Source of the DNA: Nageia nagi | Taxonomy: Eukaryota > Pinophyta | DNA length: 64,000 nt | Assembly (NCBI GenBank): GCA_050084985.1 | Contig: JBITNC010000001.1 | Coordinates: 97,898,001 to 97,962,000, forward strand | Direction of reading: 5' to 3' | In this document: in pieces, positions 44,947 through 57,141 of the stretch | Layout: each line of letters starts with the position of its first letter | How positions within the stretch are numbered: position 1 is the stretch's first letter | Notes under the pieces: generated by a model | Seen by the model: only the letters and a program-made list of their open reading frames with translations | Database searches by the model: none | What the model was told of the DNA's origin: nothing | Program-made: the position numbers and the translations under genes

Positions 44947-47900
44947 TAACATAAACTCTTTTTGATAGCAACAAATTATAAATAAATCAATTCAAAAATT
45001 AAGAACTAATATACAATATTACTATAGAAATATCATCAAAGATAAAAGATAACTATATTACAATAGAAATATCATTAATCAAAAACTTGAACATCATTCA
45101 TACTCACATAAGATTCTTAGTATTAAAAAATAAACTTATGACTATAAAATTAAAAACTAATTCACACAAACTACTTTAGTGAAATTGGTATATGGACAAT
45201 ACCAAAAACACCTTGGGATAAGAGAATTTGTAAATTCAGTAATCTAAACACCATAGAGTATGAGACTTATTTTCTCTTTTTTTCCACTCTATAAATACAT
45301 TAGATAAACCTACCAATATATTTGTAATTAAATCTTGATATACAAATTCTTAAACCAAGCTAACCAAAATAAGCTTGGTAATTTTATTATACAAATTAAT
45401 TATGTGAGAAGCAATATTTTAAATACTCAATTGATATATTTTCATTTCTAGATAAATTTTGATAGTTCCTACAAACCATTTGATTTAAAAGGAAATTAAC
45501 ATACTTATTTATTTATCAATTTATGTATTTTTGTCCTTCCCCTCTCCCTAATTACTTCACAAAATTGGGATCAAGTATCCCAACCATAGTGAACATATTG
45601 AAAAAGGTTCCTAAACACCATGATTATCTCCATATTTACCAATTATTCAAAATCTTAATGAAAAATAAAATCTTTGATATAATAATAGAACCTCAAAATA
45701 CAAATTCTATATTCTCTAGACTACAATAGTGGAACTCAAAATGGATCATTCCAAGTGTTGCATTATATAATAACATCTTCTAATTGGATAAGGATTAACT
45801 CATTTAGGCATCGCTAACCTATGATGCCCTTTATATGGGTAAAAAGAAAATCTCAAACACTTATTTTGGTTTTTTAATAGAGCTCAAGTAACATGGACAT
45901 AGATGCATGACTTATTTCAACCTTGAACCCTTCTCTTGGTATATGGTTCGATTAGGGGATTATCCAAATTTGCTAACAAAATTCACTCAATTATGATACA
46001 CTTTATGCATTGTATTTCTATTTGATATTTATAAAGGTACAAATGCAAATATTTTCTCTAGGAATACTACTATTATACACTTATTTGTAATATTAAAGCT
46101 AAAATTTGATCTAATATTTTATTATAGTTCTAGGTACAAATGAACAAAGAGCACTAAAGGTGGTGCATCTTTAACACTTATGAACCATTGGATTCAGCAC
46201 TATGCATGGTCTTTTGAGTTTTTTCTTATCATCCCAACTAAAGATAATCTAAGAATGTAAAAACCATAATAATCAAGCCTCACGAACTCCTGACCCAACC
46301 CCCATCATGATATGGGTATTATAATCACTTCTTGCTCCACATACCCTATCCTCTTAGTTGGGGTGTACAAGGTGGGAATAAAAAATGATAATTGTGCTCA
46401 TATTAGCTTTATTATCTCCCTAAAATAGGAAACAACCAAACCTAGGAGGTTGAACCTACCAAATATGGTGCAAACCAAGATAGGATCCTCCATCAAAGCT
46501 TTGGATATCCCTATTTGAAACCCTTTGAAGCATAACTTGCCTGCTTCCTTTATTTCCACTATTGTTTCTACTTATTTAACTTTCTTAAATAATTTCAGGT
46601 GGTGTATTGTGACAACATTCATGCTTCTATTTAAGTTTATTAATAGTTTGCCATTGTATAGACTTTTGGGGGTGATTTTTTATATCTACCAAATTTTTTG
46701 GAATTTCTATTGTATTTCTTTTTCTTAAAGTAATATAAAGTCTAATTTCATAAATAAATAAGGTTAAATAAAAATTGTAGATATATTTGATGTACAATTT
46801 GAATATATTTTTGGATTCATATTTATCTTTTCGAAATATTTTATGAATTTGTAGGATATTATTTGAAATTATTACCAAAAAAATAAATAATTTTTTTAAT
46901 GTTGCATGCTATAATTCAAAAGGTTAAATTTTGCATACCACATATTTTATTTGTTGATACCTAACCTGAACTTAAAACAAATCACAATACCTATCTAACT
47001 TAAAGGGTTGAATAAGGATTTATATGTCTTTATTGGATAATTTTAAGGTATTATTGGAAGCATATTAATATTTTACAAAATATTTGATGAATTTGAGGGG
47101 TATTGATTGAAAATCATAAGAAACCAATACCAAATTTTTCCTTAATATTCCTACTAAATTTCAAAAGGTTAAATTTTGCATACCACAAGTTTTGTCAATT
47201 TCCTAACTTAAAATAATATTGATACCTACCACATAAAATGATTACAAAGTTCATACATTTTAAAATTTATAGAAACATTCAATAACTATGTAACCTTTGA
47301 CCCTTGTTTACAAGTAATGTCATTACATAGTGGTTACTACAATTAATGTCTACCACACTTGCAAAAAAAATATTTGGGCATCACCCTTATAAATTATTGA
47401 GAAGTTTATCACATTTAAACCCTTGCCATCCATATTACCCACTTTCCATTCATCATTAAAAATATACAAGGGAAGTCATGCCTTATATACAATGATTTCA
47501 CTAAGAAAATTTCATTGATAAGGAAAATCTCTTTTCATATTATTTTGGTACCATGTATTGAGTTATTTCACACACCTTAATAGTTCTCTCATGTATAACC
47601 ACATATATAGAGAGGATAATCTTCTTTGACATATCCTTAAATCAATATATAAGTTTATATCCCAAATATATAGTAACCTATTAATATTCATAATATTATT
47701 AATGTTTTGGGTGGGTAAAAATGATCCAAGGGATCGTGAAAAGTACTCTACAAAAAAAATGAGAGGTCAGGAATTCCCAACAAAATACAAAAAATAAAAT
47801 TAAATACAATGTCACTCTCATCGAGTAGGCCAAAATGAGAAACAAGAAATTAAAGAGAGAGAGGTTGTAATATTGCAACTAGAAAATAAAGGAAGGGATA

Positions 47901-48741
47901 GTCTTAGAGGGCATGCATCCCAATCTTGAATCCTATTCCCTCTTATCATTTGAGGCTAAAGAAATGCTACTAAGGACATAAGTAATTTATCTTTATCTAT
48001 CTCTCCTCTTTTTCATTGTGGCCACGTGGGTGTGTTATCTATTGATACTTCATTCATATATGTGATTTAGCATGTGACATTTCTATATGATGACCACTCT
48101 ATAACAATTAAACAATTAAAGTAATAAGTGATGAGGTGGAAGTTTGTAGGTCAAACACTACTAGAAAAAGGGATCCTCTATCATCAAAGGTTGTCTCTTA
48201 AGGTAAAATACAAGTCTTATTAGCCATGTATTTGAAGGAGGTTAGATATATAGGTTATTTCTAAAATATAATAAAATTTGTCTCAAATTTCATAGTCATG
48301 AGATACATTGAAAGATAAATGGTGGAGGTTTCCACTTTTTCCAAGGATAGAATAGGAAGATTCACTCTTATATTAGTAGTAAGATATGATTTTACCCAAT
48401 ATGGTGGGAACATACCCTAATTTATATAATCAAAACCAAAATACCATGCATTAGAAATACTTGAAGATGGTGTAGGGGAACTATGCATCCCTCTTAAATA
48501 TTAAGAAAGTGATCATGGTAAAAATATAGCTTATTATCAAAGAGAGGGATGGTAGGAGAGATCCATTTGTAAATGGTATACTATAGATTGATATCCTTTT
48601 GGATCTTATGGAGTATCTTCTCCTTCTTAAACCAAGGTAAGGGATAGGATAGGGCTTCCATAGAGAAAGGGGGATTTTATTGAGTTGAATCTAAATGCTA
48701 GCAAAGAGTATATACATATATATATACACACACCAGCTTTT
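44947..48741. other. Unassigned AT-rich intergenic DNA
   Basis: About 3.8 kb with no gene, RNA gene or element boundary that I can support. ORFs at 45523-45729 and 46525-46728 have no recognised domain. It contains the degenerate duplication at about 46775-47230, a simple TATATACA repeat at 48715-48732, and otherwise unremarkable sequence. It may be very old transposon debris. Confidence 0.5.
46775..47230 (+). repeat. Degenerate tandem duplication, about 246 bp
   Basis: TTCAAAAGGTTAAATTTTGC followed by ATACCACA occurs at about 46914 and 47159. Sequence before each copy also corresponds (AATATTTTATGAATTTG...TATT and AATATTTGATGAATTTG...TATT), as does the part after (TTGATACCTAACCTGAACTT and TTTCCTAACTTAAAATAAT). 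Two units of about 246 bp, strongly diverged. Confidence 0.65.
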
Positions 48742-48746
48742 GTAAT

Positions 48747-50181
48747 TGTATTCCTTTAGTATAACACTCAAAATTTGGGTAATTCTATTATTTTTAATTC
48801 TTCATTATTTCATTCTTTACTACTCAAGAGCTGTGTATATAAGAGTACCTAGGAGGACATTATTCTTTTAAAAGTCTTCCTAAATTATAAAATTTTGTAT
48901 TCTTTCATTATAAATTCCCCCCTCTTCTCATTTCTTTTCCTTAGGGTGTAGGGAGTCATTTTTTTAGTACCCGAGAATTATGTAAATAAGGACACCCGAG
49001 GAGTTATGTCATTTTTTTAGTAGTACTCAGGGATTATGTAAATAAAGTTACCCAAGAGATATGTCAATAAGACTTATGTCAATTTTATATTCTTTTATTA
49101 TTTAATGACCAGGAGTTGAGAGTGCTCAGGAGTCATGCCGTCTTCTCTAGTATACTCAAAAATTCATATATGTAAAAAATTTTGAAATCATATTTATTAC
49201 CTTAGAGTCTCTAGGAATTGTTGGCACAAATGTCCAAAACTTGTACACATTCAAAGTTCCACTTTTGAAAAATATCAATAGAGCCTAAGGATTTTGAAGG
49301 ATGACATCACAAATTTTGGTAAGAATAAGTGGGTCCCAAAATAAGCAATGTTGGGTGTAGACTTTTGAAGAACATCAATAAAGCTTGATGATTTTGGGAG
49401 ATGACATCAAATTTTTATCAAAATTAGTGGGTCCTAAAGAAATTAGAATTTTGATAGAGCCCATCGATCTTGAGAGATTACATCATGATTTTTGCTAAAA
49501 TCAATCGGGTCTTGACATAATCAAAATATCAACAAGATCGATGATTTTGAAGGATAACATCATAGTTTTCAATGAATTTAAGCAAGTCCTAATAGAATCA
49601 AAATATCAATAGAGCTTGATGATTTTGAAGGATGATGTAATAGTTTTTGATAAAAATAAGCAAGTCTCAAAAGAACCAAATCATCAATAGAGCTTGAAAG
49701 AAGAACATAGAACCGCCAAGCAAGTGAAAGAGTAGTGCATGAGAAAGAACACCCAAGTCTACTTCATCTTAAGTTTTTACCCCTAGGGCCCTGTTAATAT
49801 GTCAACACCAACTCATTTCCACACAATAGAGGCAATTCTTCTGATCCAAGTGAACATAATGTATATCAACCATCATTTCTCTAATTACTGACATCCATAG
49901 TAGAGATCATAAAGATTACAGAGAAGTAGATAGTGATTAATAAAGCATACAACCAAATCATACAAATCAATGTCCAATCAAATAATTGCTCAATCAGCTA
50001 TAGTGCTAAATTCAATTAGCAACAATGTTATATTCAATAAGCTATAAGGCCAAGGAAGGAGAATCAATGACATATCAAAAGGATTACAACTCTATGAACA
50101 TGGCTGACTAGAAGTTGCAAATTCCTAGATAGTTCAAATAGTTATATTGATTATACTTGTCCACTATATAGTCTAGCACAT
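48747..50181 (+). repeat. Truncated 5' LTR of the deleted gypsy-C copy
   Basis: Begins TGTATTCCTTTAGTATAAC and matches 53293-54710 of the 3' LTR, including the repeat block at about 49240-49700 (four to five degraded units). The match ends near GTCTAGCACA. Confidence 0.85.
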
Positions 50182-50192
50182 TTAGAAGCCAC

Positions 50193-53100
50193 ATCTATTA
50201 TGATTTCCTAGCTTTCATAATTGGAGAAATTAAGAGGTGTTTGTTCAATATTGAAAAATAATTTTAGACATTCTTCTTATCTTTGGTGGCTTTTTGTCCA
50301 AAATTTAGACAAACTTATAGAGGTAGGGCTCCCAATTGAGCCAACCAATTCCAATGCTACATCAGTGCCAATTGATTTGATGGTACCAATTTTGACCAAG
50401 TTGCATGGATCCTACTATGAGTTCATGGACAAGTTCTATGCAATCATAGTAAAAATTGTGATTGAAAAACTCCCAGTAGGCTACAAAAAAGCATAATAAG
50501 GGAGCTATAAGGGGAAATAAATCAATGATGGTATTTCTTAAAAATTGCACTGTAATAATCATGTATGGGTATTTTGAGAAACCTTTTTTTTGCCTAAATA
50601 TGTTACCCCCTAATTGTATTCAATAGATATGGGTAGACAGATTTGTGCTATAGAAAGTAAATATGGGGTTAGGGGTAATTTCAAGTCTATTACAAATATA
50701 CCAGTTTACTAAGATTTTACTCTATAGAGATAGGATGTAAAGATAGTATACCTAATTTATGTACATAATTTCAAATTAGATAAGGTGGGAACTGCATGGA
50801 TGTATGACCCATTAGCAGAAATGACCCAGATAATAAGGACTAGTAAGAAACATCCAGTATTCATCCATCATAGTAGGCCCCATATAGAATATTTTGTAAA
50901 TAAATTAAGTAGGAGGTAGAAATGTACCCAAATTGGGAATTTATACCCCTAAATAAAGCCTAGATGGCCTTGGATGAAATAAGAAAATATATAAACTAGG
51001 AAAACAAGAGGTAAGATTTTATCCTCAACCTAGAGGTCCTCATCCAATTAGCATATCTTGGATGGTGTACCAATAAAATTCATTATTTTACAAGATTTAG
51101 ATTTGAGTATACTACAAAAATTCACCACATTGAAAATAAATTATTTGAAAAATTCAAAAAAGATAAATTCTAGGAGGTAGAGTATTCCAAAGATCCTCTG
51201 CTAGAGTTGGGACAACCTCTTCCTCTTCATTTTCATGGGAAACCTATTGCAGAAGAAAGAATAATGCAAACAAAGCAACCATTTGGCATGGTTCAAGTCC
51301 CAAAGAAGGGAGAACAAAACCCTTTAGACACCACCACTTCTTCCCGAGAACCTTCTCCCAAAAACAAAAGAAAAGTTCAAACTCTTGCTCAAAGGGAGAA
51401 AACATTAGAGAAGGAGTAAAAGCCCATTAAAAATCCTTGATTAATTACAACAAGGTCATAGTCATAAATGATTGTACCTTCACCTTCAAAGGCAATAGAA
51501 GAAGTCCCAAAGGTGGTAATACAAAAAGCATAAATTTTTGATCTAGAAGAGTTCAAAGAGCCATAGGATATAGATGCTAGCCATGTAAAACAAGTTCAAG
51601 AACAAAAATAAAAGGAAACCCTAGAAGAGGGATAGAGCTAGATTCAACAAAGTAGGGAAAGTATACCTGAGGCTAGTAAAATATTAGCAGCTACACCTAA
51701 AGGAGGACTAGGAGACGATGATGATGATGATGAATTTAGAAAAAAGGACTTTGGCCTAATGGATAGGCCTGAAGAACAAGCTGAGCCATGGAAGAAGCTA
51801 AGCTTGAACCAAAGGTCCAATAGTTTACTCCTCCCTAGCAGTTCCAACCAGTCCAACAAGTTGAGACACCTATTGTAGGTAGAATTATTCCTACTCATTA
51901 TTTTATTCCTATTGCCTCATAAGAGAAAATAAATTCTATTTTTTCTACACAAATTATAGAGCCCATTGATTGGGCAACTTTTGTAAATAAATCTCTTGTG
52001 CTCCCTAAGCAACAGTTAAGAATTTTGAGCAAAGTAATGGAGATGAGAAACATAAAAATTACTTAGATGGATTTCAAAGAAGGTTAGCTAAATTTCACTC
52101 CCACAGTAGTAATAGATGTAAATATGCAAAGTGTACTAACTATTAACTAGTCCAAGTTTCTGGTAAATACTTCAATGGTAGTTGAAAAAAGTATTTAGGT
52201 AATAGAGACTAAAATAGAGAAATTGAATAAAAAGATTGATCAATATAAGAAAGACTACCCCCTTAAGGATAAAACAATAGTCGAGTTGCATAATAAGAAT
52301 AAAGAATTGATTTTAAGGCTTGAGAAGTAGAAAATAAAATTTGATAAGAGCATGACAACATCAATAGCTAATCTAGATACTGTGAACCAAGTGATAGAAG
52401 AACTCAAAGCTCAAGCTATAGTTATGGATGCTCAGAAGATAAAATAGATTGAGGTCGAGATGCAAACAATCAGTGCAACAAATAAAGTTCTATCAGATGA
52501 TAATGCAAAGTTGTTACTGCTTATGAAAAACTTCAAAAAATCTTTGGTAGAGCAAGTTGGTGATAGAATGATAACATTATCTCACTTGCATCTACTTAAG
52601 GTGGAAGCTATACAGGCCATTAAGGAATTTCATGCTCAAAGTGCTCTTCATAAGCTAGCTTTGGATATACCCAAAATTGTTTTGGAAAGGATGCAGGTCT
52701 AATTAAGGATAGTGATTGAAAAGGAGTTCATAATAGTCTCGTTTAAGCCAAAAGAGTCATATCAAAAAAGGATCCAAGAAATTTATGTACTCCAAAGTTT
52801 GGTGTTCAACATGGACATAAATAAACACCAGCTCATAATAGAGTTGGGATTTGTTAACAAATTCTTTTATTGAAATAAAAGCTCCCAAAATATGGGAAGA
52901 GCAGAATGTACAGGGTAGTGTTGTCAATTGGGTAGCCAATACCATTCAATTCTTGGAACAATCTTTTTCTAAGACATAAATCTTAGATCTGCAACAAATA
53001 AATGAGTTGGTTTAAGAAGCCATTGTAAAATTTTTACATGCTGGAAGGCTAAACAATGTCTTGAAAGGGTTCAAAGTAGACATAGAGAAGATTATGGTAT

Positions 53101-53243
53101 CACTCATCCTATCACAAGCTGATTGTAAAGATCTAAGTGAACTAAATAAAAGGATGCAAGCAATCCTCCCATTAGACATGATGGTAGCAATTGAGACTAC
53201 AACCAAATCCACTTTTGGGCAAGCCACTGGGAGTAGTAGTTGA
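50193..53243 (+). pseudogene. Extra ORF of family C, C-terminal three quarters
   Basis: Same protein as the minus-strand region 27540-24560. Matching blocks are S-S-Y-L-W-W-L-F (50275), P-I-D-L-M-V-P-I-L with K-L-H-G-S-Y-Y-E-F-M-D-K-F-Y-A (50370), G-R-Q-I-C-A-I-E-S-K-Y-G (50635), R-P-H-I-E-Y-F-V-N-K (50880) and a common end S-T-F-G-Q-A-T-x-S-S (53210-53243). Between 51690 and 51760 there is an acidic tract G-D-D-D-D-D-E-F. From about 52170 to 52700 the protein is Lys/Glu/Leu/Ile-rich with heptad-like spacing, a likely coiled coil (S-D-D-N-A-K-L-L-L-L-M-K-N-F). I do not recognise the family and assign no function. Many stops. Confidence 0.65.
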
Positions 53244-53292
53244 TGGGTTCTATTCTTCAGTAGGAAGAGACCCCACAGAACCTCCAAAAGAT

Positions 53293-55337
53293 TGTATTCC
53301 TTCAGTATAGCACTCAAAATTTGGGTAATTCTATTATTTTTCATTATTCATTATTTCATTCTTTACTACCCAAGAGCTATGTATATAAGAGTACTTGGGA
53401 GGACATTATTATTTTAAAAGTCTTCCTAAGTTATTAAATTTTGTATTATTTAATTATAAATTCCCCCTCTTCTCATTTCTTTTCTTAGGGTGTTGAGAAT
53501 CATTTTTTTAGTACCCAAGAATTATGTAAATAAGGACAACCAGGAGTTATGTCATTTTTTTTTTAGTAGTACCTAAGGATTATGTAAATAAAATTACCCA
53601 AGAGTTATGTCAATAAGACTTATGTTAATTTTATATTCTTTTATTCTTTAATGAATGGGAGTTGAGAGTGCCCAAGAGTCATGTTGTCTTCTCTAATATA
53701 CTCAAAAAGTCATGTATGTAAAAATTCTTGAAATCATATTTATTGTTTGAGTCTCTAGGAATTTTTGGCACAAATGTCCAAAACTTATACACATTTAGAG
53801 TTCCACTTTTGAAAAATATCAACAGAGCCTAATTTTGAAGGATGATATCACAAATTTTGGTAAGAATAAGTGGGTCCTAAAACAAGCAATGGCAAGTACA
53901 TACTTTTGAAGAACATAAATAGAGCCCGATGATTTTGGGAGATGATGTCACAATTTTTTATCAAAATCAACAGGTCTTGAAGAAATCAAAATTTTGATAG
54001 AGCTCGCTAATCTTGAGAGACGACATGATGATTTTTAGATAAAATCAACAAGTCTCAACTAATCAAAATATCAACAAAGCTTAATGATTTTAAAGGATGA
54101 TGTCATAGTTTTCAATGAAAATATGTGGGTCCTAATAGAATCAAAATATCAATAGATCTTGATGATTTTAAAGGATGACATCATAGTTTTTGATGAAAAT
54201 AAGTAGGTCCTAGAAGAACTACATCATTAATAGAGCCTAAAAGAAGAACATAGAGCCCACTAAGCAAGTGAAAGAGTAGTGCATGAGAAAGAACACCCGA
54301 GTCCACTTCATCTTAAGTGTTTGATCCTCAGAGCCTTATTAATGTGTCAACACCAACTCATTTCCACATAATAGTGTCAATTCTTCTTAATCCAAGTGAA
54401 CATAACATCTATGAATCATCATTACTCTAATTACTGACATCCACAATAGAGATCATAAAGATTATAGAGAAGCAAATAGCCATTAATAAAGCATACAACC
54501 AAATTGTACCAATCAATGTGCAATCAAATAACTACTCAATCAACTACAGTGCTACCTTCAATCAATAATAGTGTTATATTTAATCAGCTATAGGGCCAAG
54601 GAAGGAGAATTCAATAACATGTTAGAAGGAATGTGGCTCTATGAACATGGCTGACTAGAAGTTACAAATTCCTAGATAGTTCAGATAGTTATGTTGATTA
54701 GTACTTATCCACTGTATAATCTACCATAGTTGAAGCATTTATGTAAATAGTGCTATTTTAGTTGTTTCATTCAATGCTAGTAGTAATATATATTACTGAA
54801 ACCCAACCACACAATGGGGGGAAGTTGTATAAATAGCTAATTTTTAGAAATTAAGAAGGTCAAACATTTTAGCAAATTTGCCCTAATCTTTAAAAGCAAT
54901 TCACATATGATAATGCAAATAGAAAATGCTTTGCTCTCTTTCAAAAGTGGATATTATTGCTTTTATGAATGTTATGTGTGGAATGTGTTTTTCAAATTAT
55001 GGCTATGTATTGTGATTAAGAGACCCCAAGTGTGAGATAGTTTGCTATTCTTAATCTTGGCTATGGATTACTGCCTATGCTGCAATGCCAAGGTTGTAAA
55101 TTTTCTTTTTTAGTTATTTATTTTCTTATCTATTTCCTATAATTCTCCATATTTTTATTTCTTTCCTATTAATTTTGACCTTAAATATAGATAAGAATCA
55201 ACCTATAAACTGAAGATTGAACAGAGACTAACACGAGCGCATCCCCACCACCTTTTGCTCTTTCAAGAAACTACTGTTGTGGGAAGTGGAGAATATGACC
55301 AGACCAAACCCTTGAGGTTACGCTATACTAATCAATA
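53293..55337 (+). repeat. 3' LTR of the deleted gypsy-C copy
   Basis: Starts TGTATTCCTTCAGTATAGC and ends ...ACGCTATACTAATCAATA. Repeat units lie at about 53800-54260. It is preceded by CCTCCAAAAGAT, as at the other full-length 3' LTR (CTTCTAAAGAT on the minus strand at 24523). Confidence 0.88.
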
Positions 55338-55342
55338 GTAAT

Positions 55343-57136
55343 ACCCTATAAGGACTTAAAATCAATTCCATTAATGAGAATATAGCCAAGTATAGATATT
55401 GTTTGCCTTCCAAAAGGTTATCCCTCATAAAATAATCCCTATGAAGATAGGTGGTGATCTCGAGTCAAAGAGAAGAAGTTATAAATTCTATAAAGATAAT
55501 GAAGCAAGGTAATATGCCCTTTCATTGAGTGAATATATGAAGAAAATGGTTTTGTACCCTCTCAACATGGGACCATAGATAAATGTTTGTATTGGTATAA
55601 TAAAACTTCAAGATTTAGTAGATGCAAAAGAATTAGCAAATGGAAACACAAAAAATCAAAGGCACATTTACCTTGATTAGAGTATTATTTAATTTATTTT
55701 ATCAACACATTGATGGTTTTAACATATCATGTAAAGCATATAAACAACTTAAAATACTTATATGACTCACACTTAGAGTTAAAATTCATTAAGCTTCAAT
55801 CAAAGTTATTAAACCTTGATATAAAAGATGATAATATTATGAGTCTACTCTATGTTACCCAACCTAAAGGTTTACAAAAAAAAGGGCAAGAAGTAAATCA
55901 ATATCATATCCCATGGAAGAAGATAGAGTATTCTTCATGGGACAAAGGAAAGAATCCAAAATCAACACACAATGTGATTGACCATTGAGATATTTGAGTT
56001 GATGATGATGCTCTTGTAACTTTAGACTATGCAATCAATGTCTCTTGTGCATCCTAATTTTATGCATGGGTTAAGAACATAAAGTCATCAAACACATGAA
56101 TTTATATCATGACTTATTTGAAGAGTTTTATGAAAATGTTACCAGCAAGGTTCAATGAAAATATTGCATTACACCTTTAGGAATTACTACCATAAAATGC
56201 AAATTGCATGGATTCTTGTATTATATGCTTTGAGATGTATTATGCATACCATAATTACATATAAAATTATTTTCCTTTGTCCTCACTGGATAATAAGGTC
56301 ATTACATTTACACAAACAATCGAACTATGATAATAAAATTAACTTCAAGTAATAAAGTAGTATTGGTTGGTTGGAAAGATGAAATGCTTATGAAGCTAAA
56401 TGGAGAATCAACACATGTTAGAGTATGCTTTCATCAAGATTCTTATGGAATACAAGATTACACCTAAATTATGAAAATATTCATACAATACAAAAGAATA
56501 ATGTTGTGTTGTTTCCCACGTTAATAAGCAAGTTCAATCAATATGAGGTTTTCATACTAATAAAACAATAGAAATTATTGTTCTTAGAATCCACCCAATG
56601 AGCAAAAATAAAGTTGAAATTCCTACATTCATATTTATGTTTATCCTTGACTATTGCATCTACAACTAGAATCATATTCATGATAACTTTCATTGATGAT
56701 CATATTCAGATGACTTGGATGTACTTAAAATTTAAGGTTTACGAAACTTTTCAAAATATACACATTTGGATTGAAAAATGGAGTAAATTCTAAATTAGCA
56801 CTTTTAAAATTGATAATGGAAGATAGTATACTTCAAATAAATTCAAATTCTACCTTCCCAATCATTGAATCAAATATCAAACAATAACTTCAAGAACTCC
56901 ATAACAAAATGGTGTTGCAAAAAGGATTAATAAAATCATTATGAATATGGTGAAGGCAATGTTATATTCCAAAAGACTTAAATTGATTTTTTAGATTTAT
57001 GATATTATTTGTATGATGTATATCATATACATGTTTTCTACACCAAATCTCCATATGGTACAAATCCTTTGATGAAGCATCTTAAGATTTTTGGGTCTAC
57101 CTAATATGCTTTTATCCCTATCAGAAAAAGAACCAA
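55343..57136 (+). pseudogene. Copia-F, left segment (unclear N-terminal part, integrase)
   Basis: The first kilobase reads like degraded copia polyprotein, including a 92-codon frame at 55710-55988, but with no diagnostic motif. From about 56660 the copia integrase is clear: I-T-F-I-D-D-H-I-Q-M-T-W-M-Y-L, then K-I-D-N-G-R-Q-Y (56810), T-P-Q-Q-N-G-V-A-K-R-I-N (56900; some positions readable only across a shift), and K-H-L-K-I-F-G-S-T...A-F-I-P-I-R-K-R-T-K-L ending at 57141. The domain is interrupted by copia-E and resumes at 63341. Confidence 0.7.
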
Positions 57137-57141
57137 ACTAG

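Larger units (their letters stand above)
48747..55337 (+). mobile_element. Gypsy-C family copy with large internal deletion
   Basis: Perfect 5 bp duplication GTAAT at 48742-48746 and 55338-55342. The 3' LTR is complete (53293-55337, 2045 bp). The 5' LTR stops matching at about 50181, roughly 600 bp short of its end. Directly after that point the sequence matches the extra ORF of gypsy-C from the equivalent of about position 27540, minus strand. The rest of the 5' LTR, PBS, gag, protease, both RNases H, RT, integrase and the first quarter of the extra ORF are missing. Because the PBS is gone while the target duplication is intact, the deletion most likely happened after insertion. Confidence 0.88.

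Noticed and set aside
46525-46878. ORFs on both strands at 46.5-46.9 kb
   Set aside because: Short, compositionally driven, mutually antisense, with no motif.
51644-51898. Serine-rich minus-strand ORF at 51.6-51.9 kb
   Set aside because: It is the complement of the acidic Asp tract in the extra ORF, not a separate protein.
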